Assembly: GCF_030463565.1 (NCBI RefSeq)
Contig: NC_134652.1
Span: 16,903,397 to 16,967,396 of the forward strand
Reading direction: 5' to 3'
Origin: Pelecanus crispus
Lineage: Eukaryota; Chordata; Aves; Pelecaniformes; Pelecanidae
DNA length: 64,000 nucleotides
The notes under the pieces are model-generated. The model was not told the origin of the DNA, searched no databases, and saw only the letters and a list, made by a program, of their open reading frames with translations. Position 1 is the stretch's first letter; every line of letters begins with the position of its first letter. The position numbers and the translations under genes are program-made. Shown here in pieces: positions 9,827-21,800 of the stretch.

Positions 9827-12800
9827 CTAGTTGCGCTGACAGCGCCCGCCTGCGCCCAGGGAGAAGCCGTGGAGGCAGTGGCAGTGGAAGGAGCCGTGGC
9901 TGTTGTGGCAGATATGGTCGCAGGGGCCAGGCTGTGCCTGGCACTCATCTATGTCTGGAAAAGAAGGGGAGAAGGTCAGAGCTGCGGCAAGGGTACGGGG
10001 CTCGTCTGGCACGGGCAGGGCAGGGGATGGAGGGGGCATGGTGGTGGCGGGGCAGCTCTGGGGCTGGGTGAAGCTGGGACATGAAGGCATCTCCAATGCC
10101 TGCAGCCGCGCAGCTGTGGTCCTGCCACCGCTTGTCCCCATGGCTGTAAGGTGGCAGACGCCTCCTCACTCCAACTCCTGCACAGCCACAGTCCCCAGTG
10201 GTTTGGGGCTGTGAGCACAACAGGGCACCCCAGGAAACAGCATCCCTGCTCTCAGGGCAGCACGGCTGCGCCTGGCAGCGGCAGGTGGGGGGGCACCGTG
10301 GGCTGCCAGCCCCGCTGCCTGCAGGTACTCACCCAGGCACTGGCTGGCAGCGGGATCAAGGGGGCGGAAGCCCGGGCGGCAGTGGCAGGCGTGTGCCCCA
10401 GGGGTGTTGGTGCAGAGCTGGCTGCAGTTGTGCAAGCCCTGGGCACACTCGTCGATGTCTGGTTGTGGGGAAGAGAGCGGCACAGGGTTACAGCACGGGG
10501 TGGGAAGGCAGCATGGCCCTGTTGTTGCTGCATGGGCAGAGCTGCCTGCTGCACCCCATTCCCTCCAGTGCTGCACATCTGGCCATGCTCCCAGAGCTGG
10601 GAGCAGGGATGGGCAGGGGCAGAGGTGCCCAGGACCTCTGCGCACCCTTCCAGCTAGCTCCTGGCCCCGAGCCCCGTTCCTGTGCAGTCCCAGAGCAGGG
10701 TGGGCAGAAGCATGTACACAGCTCTGCCCTGCACAGCTCAGCAGCCTGGGCTAATAGACAGGATATAGTTTATTGGGGGGGGGGGGGGGGGGTGTGTTCT
10801 CCGGAAGACTGAGCAGGGTCCGACTCCAAACAGTGGGGTCAATACATTAAAAAACAGACCAGGAGGGTCCTTCCCCTGCAGGGCCAGGAGGACCCTCCTC
10901 TGCCAGGGCTGGGGAGGGGGGTCCCCATCACCGAGGCGGGGGCAGGCGAAGCACACACGTCGCAGGCCAAACCAGCAGGCACATGGTACGGTATCGAGGC
11001 GACGGAGCAAGCGACCGCCCGGGAGGCGCCGGCGTGGTGGGAGCAGCGCTGGGGCGGGGAGGTGCCGGTGAAGGGGTGCTGCCCTGGGGCTGCTTTCCCA
11101 GACATGGTTCAAGGGGCAGCCGGGCTCCGTGCCTGTTCCACTGCAAACCGCCCCGGTAGGGCACAGCCAGCACTTCCAGGGCAGTTCAACATGGAGAGAA
11201 AGAGAGAAAGAGAGAAACAGGCAGAGGCCGGCCAGTCCTTCCACCAAGGCTGCTCTGGCATGTTACGGACAGGGGTTAAAGTGCATAGAGGCAAAGGCAG
11301 AGTCCGAGGACTAGAGGGAGGAGGGCACAGTGGACGGGCCCAGGCCAGCTCCCAGCAGAGGGATATCCCCCAAAAAAGGCCACTTGAGCTGCACAGAGAA
11401 GGAGAGAAGGACCAAAAGAGAGAAAGAGGGAAGGAGAGTCAGTGGCGGCTCAGCGGGAGGCACAGGATGAACAGATATGGAGACAGGGTGCAGGTAGCTG
11501 GGCAGACACCCGACAGGTTACAGGATGGGGCCAGGCCTTTGGCAGGGGTGCAACAGCATCCCAAGGTGGTGCTTTGGGGCTCCTGCATGCAGTGGCATAG
11601 GGTTCAGGGTGTCCCAGCCATCACTCACCCACGCAAGCTGTGCCATCCTCGTTGGGCTCGAAGCCCCGGCCGCAGCGCTTATTGCTGCGGCAGCGGTACC
11701 CGCCATAGGTGTTGATGCAGACAGGCTTGTCCCGAGGGCAGATGAAGGGGAACTCGGTGCACTCATCCGTGTCTGCAAGCAGAGGGGCCTTGGTGTGAGA
11801 TGGCTGGGCTGGGAGCTTGGGGCTGCCAGCCACAGCCGCTCCAGTTCCCCCTGCATGTGCTGGATGACCCCTGCATATGTAGCCACGCACAAGCTATGCC
11901 TCTGCCCAGGAGGCTCACGGCACAGCCACCCTGCCGCACCCCTGCTGCCCCTCCATTGCTTGTGGTTCTAGTGCAATGCCTGCCACATGCCAGCCATGCC
12001 TCCTGCGCCCAGCGCAGCGCTCTCCCCCCTCCTCGTGACACCACAGTCTGCCTCTGGAGCCATGCTGCTGCCCCCATTCCCAAGCCACGTGCTGGGCAGG
12101 CAGCTGTACCCCTGCACAGAGCCATGCGGCAGCCCTGCCTGCATGCCCAGCTGCCTCTCTGGCTGCCACCTCCCTGTAGCAGGGTGCTGCCCTCGTCCCC
12201 TCCGTGGGGCCGTGCTGCAGCATCCCGGGTGAGGCACGCCTGTGCCCCCAGCAGCCACTCACCTACACAGCGTCCGTTCTCGTGCTGGGAGAATCCCTGC
12301 CCGCACTGCATTTGGGGAGAAGCAAAGACCGCCGGGATGGGGAGGAATCAGCCCTGGGCAGCCACCGAGCCAGCAGAGCTCAGCCCCTCGTTCCTGCCTC
12401 CCACCCTGCGCCCACACCTGGCCCTCACCTCCAGCAGGGCAGGCATTAGTGGCTCCTCCATGTCCAGGGGGTACGGGACCTCCAGGACAGAGTTGGTCTC
12501 ACTGCTGGCCACGGCTCGTACCACAACGCGGCCATCCGGCCAGGTCACCTCCAAGCTGCTAGCTTCATCCTGCCCTGCAGGCGGGCAGCCCGTCAGAGTG
12601 GGGGTCTCCAGGGCAGGCAGGGGCTGAAAGGAGGCCAGGGGGGTGGTAGGGATGAAGGGGCAAAGCCTCCCCTTGCTCCCCGAGCCGGGCCCCAGGTGCC
12701 CGTGCTGACAGCCCATGCACAGGGATGCAGCACGAGGGGTGAACATGGGGACGATAGGATGCCCTGCTAGCGGGCAGGGACACCCCTGCAGGCAGCCCAC

Positions 12801-15800
12801 CAGCTGTGCTGAGCCAGGGGAGGGTTAATGGGCAGGGAAAGCCCTAGTGCCTGGGAAAGCAGCAGGCAGGGGGTTGGAAAGGGGGCAGCTCCCCCTTGCA
12901 GCAGGGCTGCAGCAGCTGGGCACCCTGCCTGCAGCCTCCCCTGGAGCCCACCATGCCCAGGGCGATGGGCACGGATGACTCCTGTGCTTCAGGGCACCGG
13001 GGCAGCAGAGGCGGCCCCAGCCCAGGGGGGGGTGCTGAGAAGGCTGGGGGTGGAGGCAGCCCCTTGCCCCCCCGGCTCACCCAGTCCAAAGTGCGCCACG
13101 GGCTCCATCTCGCAGAGGTACCCCGATCCGCCGTCGATGATGCGCAGGTGGGCCCCGCTGCGCCGCGTGAACAGCACCACTTTGGCCCCTCGCGCAAAGG
13201 CCCCAAAGCGGGTGCGCGGGATGACGCGCAGCCAGTTGTTGCTGGTGCCCTGCAAGGGAGGAGGGAGCAGGGAGACTGAGCAAGGAGAGGCAGAAAGGAT
13301 GGGGACAACAGGAGGACCCCCTGCTTGACTCACCTGGGTGCCCTTGAAGATGGAGATCGGCTGTGCCATGGACTCGCCGTGGGACAGGATGAGGTCCAGC
13401 ATCCCATCACCATCAAAATCTGTCACTGCACCCCCTGCCAGGACAGGACCATGTCATGCCTGGGGCGCAGCCCCACATCTCCCAGCACTACCCCCTGCCA
13501 CCAGCGTGGCCTCCCACAACTGGCAGCAGCAGTCCCGGCAATGCAGGGGCAATAAGGAAGATGGGGTGACCCCAGTGCAGGAGTAAGGGTCTCTGTATGG
13601 GTGGCACCCTGCACCCAGGTGGGTCAGCTCCCCAGGCAGTGGAGGAGACAGGCACTGCCTGGGGGCTGTGGAACACAGGAGGCTGCCTGGCCCCCTCACA
13701 AATGCAGAGGCTGGCTTTGAACAGTGGGCACCCAGGAAGGAGCCGCCCCAAGAGTGAAGCCCTGGGGAGCAACTGGAGATGGCACCGTTGGCTGGGTATG
13801 GGTGGAGGGAGAAAGCATGGGGCCACTCCTGGGTGATGGTGGTTCCAGGATGCTGGTGGGGAGCAGGCAGGTGACCTGCCAGGCATGTGGCATCCCCAGG
13901 CACAGAGGGTGCCAGGCGGTGCTGTGGCACACCCCCAGCATGGGCCCCCACTGCCAGGGCCAAGGGGACCCACCTGTGCCCCGTCCCTCAGGCTCCAGCG
14001 CGTCCCCTGGGTTCAGCTCTTCCACAATGGGGTCTGAGTGCTCCCTGCGGATGAGCCTGCCGAGCACAGACAGGACATGAGTGCCAGCCCCTGCGGTCTC
14101 CAGCACCTTCCTGGGAAGTGCCTGTCCTCTCCCACAGCAGCATGGCAGAGAGGTGACATCCCCGGTGGTCATGCAGGGTGGAAGGGGGACGGGACTGGCA
14201 TCTGCCTCTTAGCACCTCACGCCTCTGCTCCATGCAGGGGTGACAGGGATGTCATGAGAGCCCAGCTCTTGTGGGTCTAAATTGCGAAGCAGCAACGCCG
14301 TCTCCAAACACTGCTGCATCCCTCTGGGACCAGAGACTGTCCCCAGGGGCTCCCTGCCACACCACTGCCCTCCACCCACCCATAACACAGGGTGGACAAC
14401 CAGCTCCCACCACCCCACATGCCAGGCGAGGAGGTGCTGCACAGCAGTAACGAGGAATTGACCCCCGCAATTAACAGAAGCCACGAACAAGCTTCCATGC
14501 GGCTGCTAATCAGCGGTGCCGGGGACCCCAGGGGCTGCTGCAGGCACGATCGCAGCAGCTGGTAATGATGCCGGGAAGGGCTCAGTCACGGTGCCTTTTA
14601 TTAGCTGAGCCCAAGCAGTGGCACTGCTGGAGAGGAGCCCTGCGAGCCTGGCTGCGCCACGAGGGCTCCTCGACCCCCCAGAGCAGGGTGCGGGCTGCCT
14701 CGGCCCCCAGGCTCCTACCGGAAGAGGCGGTTGGCAGAGGAGCCACGGTAGGCGATGTTGTTGAAGAAAACTTCCAGATCCTGGTCGTTGTCAAAGTCAG
14801 CTGCAATGACGGTGCGGACGGGGGACGGCATGGAGAACTTGGGGGTGGCGATGTCCTGTGCGAGGGATGGGCATGGGGTGACAACAGGCACAGGCAGCAG
14901 GACATTGGGTCCCACTTTGGTGCTTTGGGTCCCCTCCTCGCTGGGAACCGGGGCTCAAAGCCAAATCAGGGTGAAGCCGGCCCCCCTGGCCAAGGAGGCT
15001 CAGTGGCAAAGCTGGCAGTGGGACCATCCCAGGGGGTCCCAGCCGCAGCCCTCACCCGGAATCGGATGCGCCCAGGGGCCCCGCTCTGCAGGTAGAGTCG
15101 GTGCGGCCCATTCCAGTTGCCGTAGACGATGTCCACCCGGCCATCGCGGTTGAAGTCAGCCAGCGCCACGCCGCGCCCGTGCTGGTAGGGGTCGTCCAGC
15201 CCTGGGGAGCCGCAAGGGGACAGGGGAAAACGGGACCCCCTCCCTGCCTTTGTCTCCCCAGGATGTGCCCCACAGTCCCCAGACCGGTCCTCCCTGCGCA
15301 GGGCTGCATCCCTGCGCTGATGGATGCCCTGGTGCACCTCGGCCACCCCCGGTGGTCAGCGGGGCCCTGGATCCCCAGGGCTGTCCCTCCACCCTGCACT
15401 CAACCAGCCTGTGCAGGCAGGGGCAGGCAGAGCCAGCCCTGCCCTGAGGTCCTTGACGCCTGGGTGCTCCCCCCGGCTCCCTCTACTCACCCACGGCAGC
15501 TGCCACGTCCTGGTACGTCCCATCGCCCCGGTTTTGGAAGAGGAAATTGGGGCTGTTCTCGTTACCGCAGAATATGTCAGAGGCGCTGTCGCTCAGGATG
15601 GGGCCCACGGCCACCCCACGGCCCCCTGGGGACAGCAGCCCGGGGGTGAGAGGACAGCTGCTGTCCCACCCCAGGGGAGATCATGCCCCCCAAACTCCCT
15701 CTGTGCTGCCCACCAGGTGCTCCCAGGACCCCCAGTGTCCCCTCCTCACCCACCTCCCGCCTTCAATCCCTCTCATCAGGAGCTAATTGGACCTGGCAGC

Positions 15801-18800
15801 CACTTGTGTCACTCCCAACCCTAATCACTGCCATCACCATGGTGACAACACTCCTAATTAGTGACAATTTACCGCTGGGGAGACAAGGCACAGCAGCGGT
15901 CCCTGCGGTGGTGGGGCTCCCCGCTGCCCTGCTCGTGTGCCCATGTCCCCCTGCCATGCTGCCAGCCCTGCAGATGCTGCGGGCTCCGGAGGCATCAGCC
16001 TGGCTGCCGGGCAGGGTGATGGTGGGCACGGAGGTCCTGGGTGAGCATCCCGTGGCCCTGGTCCCTTCCACGGGCCGTGGGGCTACCACTAGATGGGGCA
16101 ATCAGGCAGCCTAACGTGTGGCACACGCCCCTGCCTGCCTGCAAAGGGCACTGCCCTGCCTGCAATGGGGTCCCACGCTCACCGTGCCCAGCAGTGCCCC
16201 GTCCCCTCCGCGGGGCCGCAGCAGCCGGGTACCTGTGTACTTGCTGACGCCAACCTGGGCGGCCACGTCCACCAGCACCACGACGCCGCGGGCAGGGTCA
16301 CTGGCAGCCACGTCCATCTCGATCAGGGCGTGAGGGCCCACGTTGCCGCTGGCGTAGTTGGCGATGTAGATGGAGTACCTGCCGGAGCCCTGTGGCCGGC
16401 GGCACCTCCTCAGCACCCACCCACCCAAAACCTGACTCCACGGGGACCACGGGATCCCTGCCGTGGGGCTGGATGCTCTCATGGCTCCATGGGACCAGGC
16501 ACCAGTACCATGTGCTGAGCAAGGGCTCTGCAAAGCCCACAGTGAAAAGCACCCCAGGAATGGGGATGTGCCCCATTGCCTCCAAGACCTCTGCGGTCCC
16601 CAGGCTCAGGGTGCTGGCACAGGGCACCCTGCTCCCCCAGCATCCTGGATGTGCCGGGCCCCCCGCCCCCACCACCACCCCCCTTGTCCCGTGCAGCAGC
16701 TGGACCTTGATTTAGTGATAATCGTTTGGAAACAAACCACTGGGGGAGGAGGAAGAAGAAAGAGCAGGTGACAGGAACATAAATCACCTCGACAGGCACG
16801 TTTATCAGCTGGCGGCAACCGTGTGGACAGGCGCCCGCAGTCCCCATGGCCAGGGGGGCTGCCAGCCCTGACAGCCATGGGCTGCTGGGGGCACCCCTGG
16901 CCCCAGTGGGGGGTGGAATGGGGCTGGTGCCCAGGCGAGGGGAGAGGTCCCCCGGGGACGCTGCAGGGGAGGGCTGGAGGGGCACGGTGGGTGGGAAGGG
17001 AGCAGAGATACCCCCAGCCCGCCGTGCCCTGCCTGCTCACCGTCCGGTCCACGCAGGCGACAGAGCGCCCGGCAAAGCGGCTGGCCACATCCCGGTTCAC
17101 CTCATCACTCAGGAGGTCCTCCCAGCGCCCATTGCGGAGCTTGAAGAGCTTGTCCGTGTAGGTGGCCATGCCTGGGGGGGGGGCACGAGTCAGGGGGCTG
17201 CAGCATCCCACTCCCTCCCAAGAAGGGTGCCCTGAGGCAAGGGGAGGCTGGAGAAGGGGTATCCCAAACCCCTGCTCTGTCCCCAGTAGCCCCGGGGTGG
17301 GCACGATGCCCCTGTAAGAGCCCTTATGACCCTTAAGGGCCACTGGCAGACACGCAGAAGAATCAACTCATTAAGGTAATATGTGTCCCAATGGGGCACA
17401 GCTCCGTAGATCATCCCTGGGAAGGTAAAAAATCGATTTGGTGCCAGGCACAGGCAGTGAGACGCGCTGCCCGTGACAGCGCCGATGGCAGTGCCTGATT
17501 TAGGAAGAGGTGTGCTGGCGGCCACCACCAGCCCGGGTAATTAGGAGCGTCAGGAAGACAGATCCACTGCCTGGAGGTCAGGGCTGTGGGACAGGGACAC
17601 GGGGCAGAGCTGGGCTGGAGCACTGACCCAGGGAGCTCTGGGGATGCCTGGTGCCAGGCTGGGGCACGCAGGTCTCCTCCCCACAACAGACATCCTGGGA
17701 GCTGGGACAGCACCGGCAGGGTGGGATTAGACCTGGCTTGGTCCAGAGGGCACAGGAGAGTCATGGCAGAGGGGCACAGCTGCTGCAGGGCACAGCTGGG
17801 TTTTGCAGTGCAGGGTCCCTGTGGCAGGGCAGCCCCAGGGGTGGTGGGGAAACTGCTGTCCTGCTTGGGGTGCCACCAGGAGGGCGGTGGGCAGCTGGAA
17901 GTGCTGACTTGGCGGCTGGCTGGGCTCGGCGTCCCGCCTGCACTGCCATCAATCAATGGAGCCACTCAACTGAGAAATTAACTCCAGCCCGCACACATCC
18001 CTCACACGCCGAAGGTCGCAGGCGGCCGTGCCGGGAGCTGCCCCCACGCCCGGGGCTCGGCGGCCGGCAGGGCTCACCGGAGAAGGCGTTGTTGGTGTTG
18101 AGGAAGTAGATCTCCTCGCGGCCGTCCCCGTCAATGTCACAGGCTGTCACGCCGATGGCGTTGCCCTGCCGGTCCCGCAGCGCGTAGTACGGGGAGCCCC
18201 GCTCGTCCTCCGCCATGTTCACCAGCCGCCCCCGCGCCTTGTCGTACTTGAGCACCAGGTTGGGGCCATTGTACCTAGAGGTGTGAGCAGGGGCGATGGC
18301 TCCCCACAGCTTGGGGACAAGATGAAAGCCCCTGTCCCATCCCTGGGTGGATACTGGGTGTGACACCGGGTTTTCCCCATGATGGGCACAGCAGAGAACT
18401 GCATGGTCCATGGAGGCCAGGTACCCTGGGCTGCCCTCAGCACCCAAATGTGGGGCTGACTCCTGGCTGCCGATGGTGAGGGCTCAGCCTGGACCTGTTC
18501 CAGCCTGTGTCAGGCATCCCATGTCTACCTGGCCTGGGTACCCCAGGGCATTACCATGGCAGGGGTGGGGTCTGGGCAGCCAGTGGGGCAGGATGGGGCA
18601 CAGGTCCCTGCTTGCAGCCCTTTCCCAGGGCAGACAAGCCCGCCCGCAAGGCAAATCCTCTCAGCGTGGTGCGCCCCACTGGCTCCCCGCCCGCTCCTGC
18701 CCGGTGCAACAGTAAACAAGTTATACAACGGGCACCACGGGCGCTTACAAAACCCTGTCTGGCTGCTTGGCACAGCCTGTTTGGGAGTGGTGGCCTGGGC

Positions 18801-21800
18801 CCCCCCAGTGCTGCCCACTGTTCACTGCCCCAAGGTGATGCTCAGAGCAGCGGCAGGGCCAGACTCTGCCTGCCACCGTGGTGCCCCCAGCTCCCGCAGC
18901 CCCGCTGGATGGGATCTGTGGCAGTGAGGGGCTCCCTCCAGGTGAGCACACCTGCGTGTGCGAGCCTCCTCCCTCAGAGGTGAGCACGGTGGTGTGTATA
19001 CAGACACGCTGTGCCGGCTGCTCACAGCCATGCCAGCACACACACAGAGCCCGCACCGTGGTCCCCACTGTCCCTGGCCAGGGCCAGACCCACTGGCAGC
19101 AGCTGCTCCGTGTCCAGCCCCGCTCGGGCACTGGCAGCGCAGCACACGGCTCCCTGCCTCCTGCCAGCCCTTCCGAGCCATCACTCCAATAAAGAGCTAT
19201 AAAAAACCTCCAGCCAATTAACCGAATCTCCCGAGAGCGCCGAGTCCTGTCAGTGGAGCCGAGCCGGCTTGGGGACACGCTGGCTCTGCACTGCAGGGTG
19301 GACCCCAGCCGCTGGGCAGCTGCCACCACCCCACAGAGGGGGGACCCGGCCCCGGGGCCAGGATGGGGGCACCCACGTGGTCCCACGCAGGCACCCAACT
19401 GGCATCAACACCCTAAGTGGGTGCACACACGAGTGGGTACATGCAGACCCTAATCCCACCACTCTTACGCACACCCCCCCAGCCAGCCACATGCCCACGG
19501 AGGAACGAGGAGCTTCTGGCCCTGCAGGGCCACCAGGTCCCACTGCCACAGGCGCGCTGGGTGCACCACTCACCCTGCCACCACGATCTCGAAGTCACCG
19601 TCGGCATCCAGGTCGGTGACAGCTACACCATAGTTGAGCTGCGTGGGGTTGTTTTCATAGTCAGGTGGGAGGAGGCGGTGGGTGACGGCCGCAAACATGG
19701 GCTCGCTGCGCTGGGAGCCCTCGCTGAGCCAGGCCAGGGACAGCAAGCACAGCGCCAGCATCCTGGGCACCTGGGAGAGACCTGCAGCCCATCAGCTCCA
19801 GGAGGCGATGGCTTCGCCAGCCAGCAGGGACCCCAAGGCCCCGCTCCACAGTGCCCGAGCACCCGCACTACCCTTGCACACTCTCCTTCCACCCCTTGTC
19901 ACCCACCCCAGCCTGTGCCTCCCCGCCAGACCCGAGACCCTTGGGCACTGCCACAGCTCTGGCATCCCCGCGCACAGGTCCTCCTGGTTGCAGCTCACCC
20001 TCGAGGCTTCCTTGGAACAGGACCATACCCCAGTGAGCTGGGAGCCAGGGCTGAGCAGGAGCAGGGCCATGGGAGCCCATCCCATGGGAGGGACCCAGGA
20101 GGCAGCAGGAGGGCTGCGGGGTGCTGACAAACCTGGGCTCAGCCCCAGCTCGCCCTGCCCCAAGGGTCTGCTGGCACCCAAGCTCCTGGCAAGTCACGGT
20201 GCCAATCACTGCTCCCTTGGCAGGGCTGGAGGAAGCAGGCAGCTGCCTGGCTGGGGAGCTCGTCCCCTCTCCAGCTTGTCCTCCAGAGCCAGAGAAGGCC
20301 ATGGGGAGAACATGGGAATACTCTGCCAGGTGACTCCTGTGTGCCTCAGTTTCCCCACCCCGCTGGCACTGTTTCTCCCAGGGGCTCTGTGGGGTGAGCT
20401 CCTCCCAGCCTGGCCAGGGAAGGTGTCTGCACAGGGATGTGGTCACGGGAAGGAGATGCTGGGAGGAACAGGAGACTGGGAGGAGAGGCTCAATTAACCT
20501 GGACTGCGGAGGACAGTGTCTGCCAGCACTGCTGGCAATGCTGCGGAGATTTTGGAGCTGGCTCTGACCTGGCTGTAGCACAGGTGACAAGCAAGGTGGC
20601 ACTCAGGACAGCCAGCCCTTGCCACAGGCCAGGCAGTCCCTTCCAGATGGGAAAAGCCCAGCAGTGAGCTGTGTGTCTCCGGGCTGTGGGCACAAACCCA
20701 CATGCTGGCACTCCCGCTGGGAGCAAGAGCAGCCTGTCCCACTCTTGCAGCCTGGAGGGATGACTGGGGCACCTGGCCACCAAGGCAGTGGATACTGCTC
20801 CATGTGGCTGTGCCATCCCCCTGGGCAGGGCTGCTACCACTTCCCAGGGAGCCAGGAACAGCTCCCAGCACTGCCACAGGGATAGGGGAGAATGGCCCCG
20901 CCTGCCAGCTAGTCCCCATGCTGTGGACCCTGTCAGCAAGCAAAAGAAGCTGTGGCAGCTGCATGGTGCCACATGTGCCCAGCTTGGAGCAGGGAAGTTG
21001 CCCAATGGCTTAGATCCTGGCAGGCCCACTGGGCTGTGGTAGCAGCCTGCTGCTGCCTCCCCAGGAATGGGAATGGTCCCAAGGCTCTTTGGGGGGCCAG
21101 GATTCCCCCGCCACAAGCAAATAGCTTTCTTGCCACCTGGCCTGGGCAGGAAGGAGCTGTCCTGCAGCTGCAGAGGAGACCTTGAGCCCCACTGCCCAGC
21201 ACGCCCAGAGCCCTGCATCCCAGTGCCCAGACACTGCTTCCCTTCCCTCTCCAATCCCATCCATTCCCCGGGCCCAGCTGCAAGGTGTAAGTGGGTGGGG
21301 TGTGTGTGTGAGCATCCCCCCAGCTCTACTCTGTGCTGCTCCCATCCCCTCCCTGGCCTGACCCACAGACTCAGGTGCAGCCAGCCCCCCTCTGGCACTG
21401 TGCTGTTCACCACCCAGCCAGAGTTTGGACACTGTTCCCCATCACCCTTCCATCCTGTCTGGGGCAGCTCTCCAGGGGCAGGAGCCTGGGTCTTTTGCTG
21501 GTGCAGGTGCCCCGTGCAAGGCACATGTGACAGGAACGAGGTTTCATTGGGTTGCACAGGGACAGGACAGTCCCTGGGTGTCACTCCGCAGCCCCAGGCA
21601 GGGAGGGAGGGGGAGCCTTTGCCACAGCCCCACAGTGGGCTCACCAAAGCAAGCGTGGGGGAGAACCACCCACACATGGGCATATGGGTGCAGGGGTGCA
21701 GCCCCCTGATGATGCAAAGCAGTGCCCCCTCACCCCTGGCCACAGCTAGGCAATGGGTGACTGTCCCCAGGCTGCTGACAGGGCTCTCCCTGCTCTGCCT

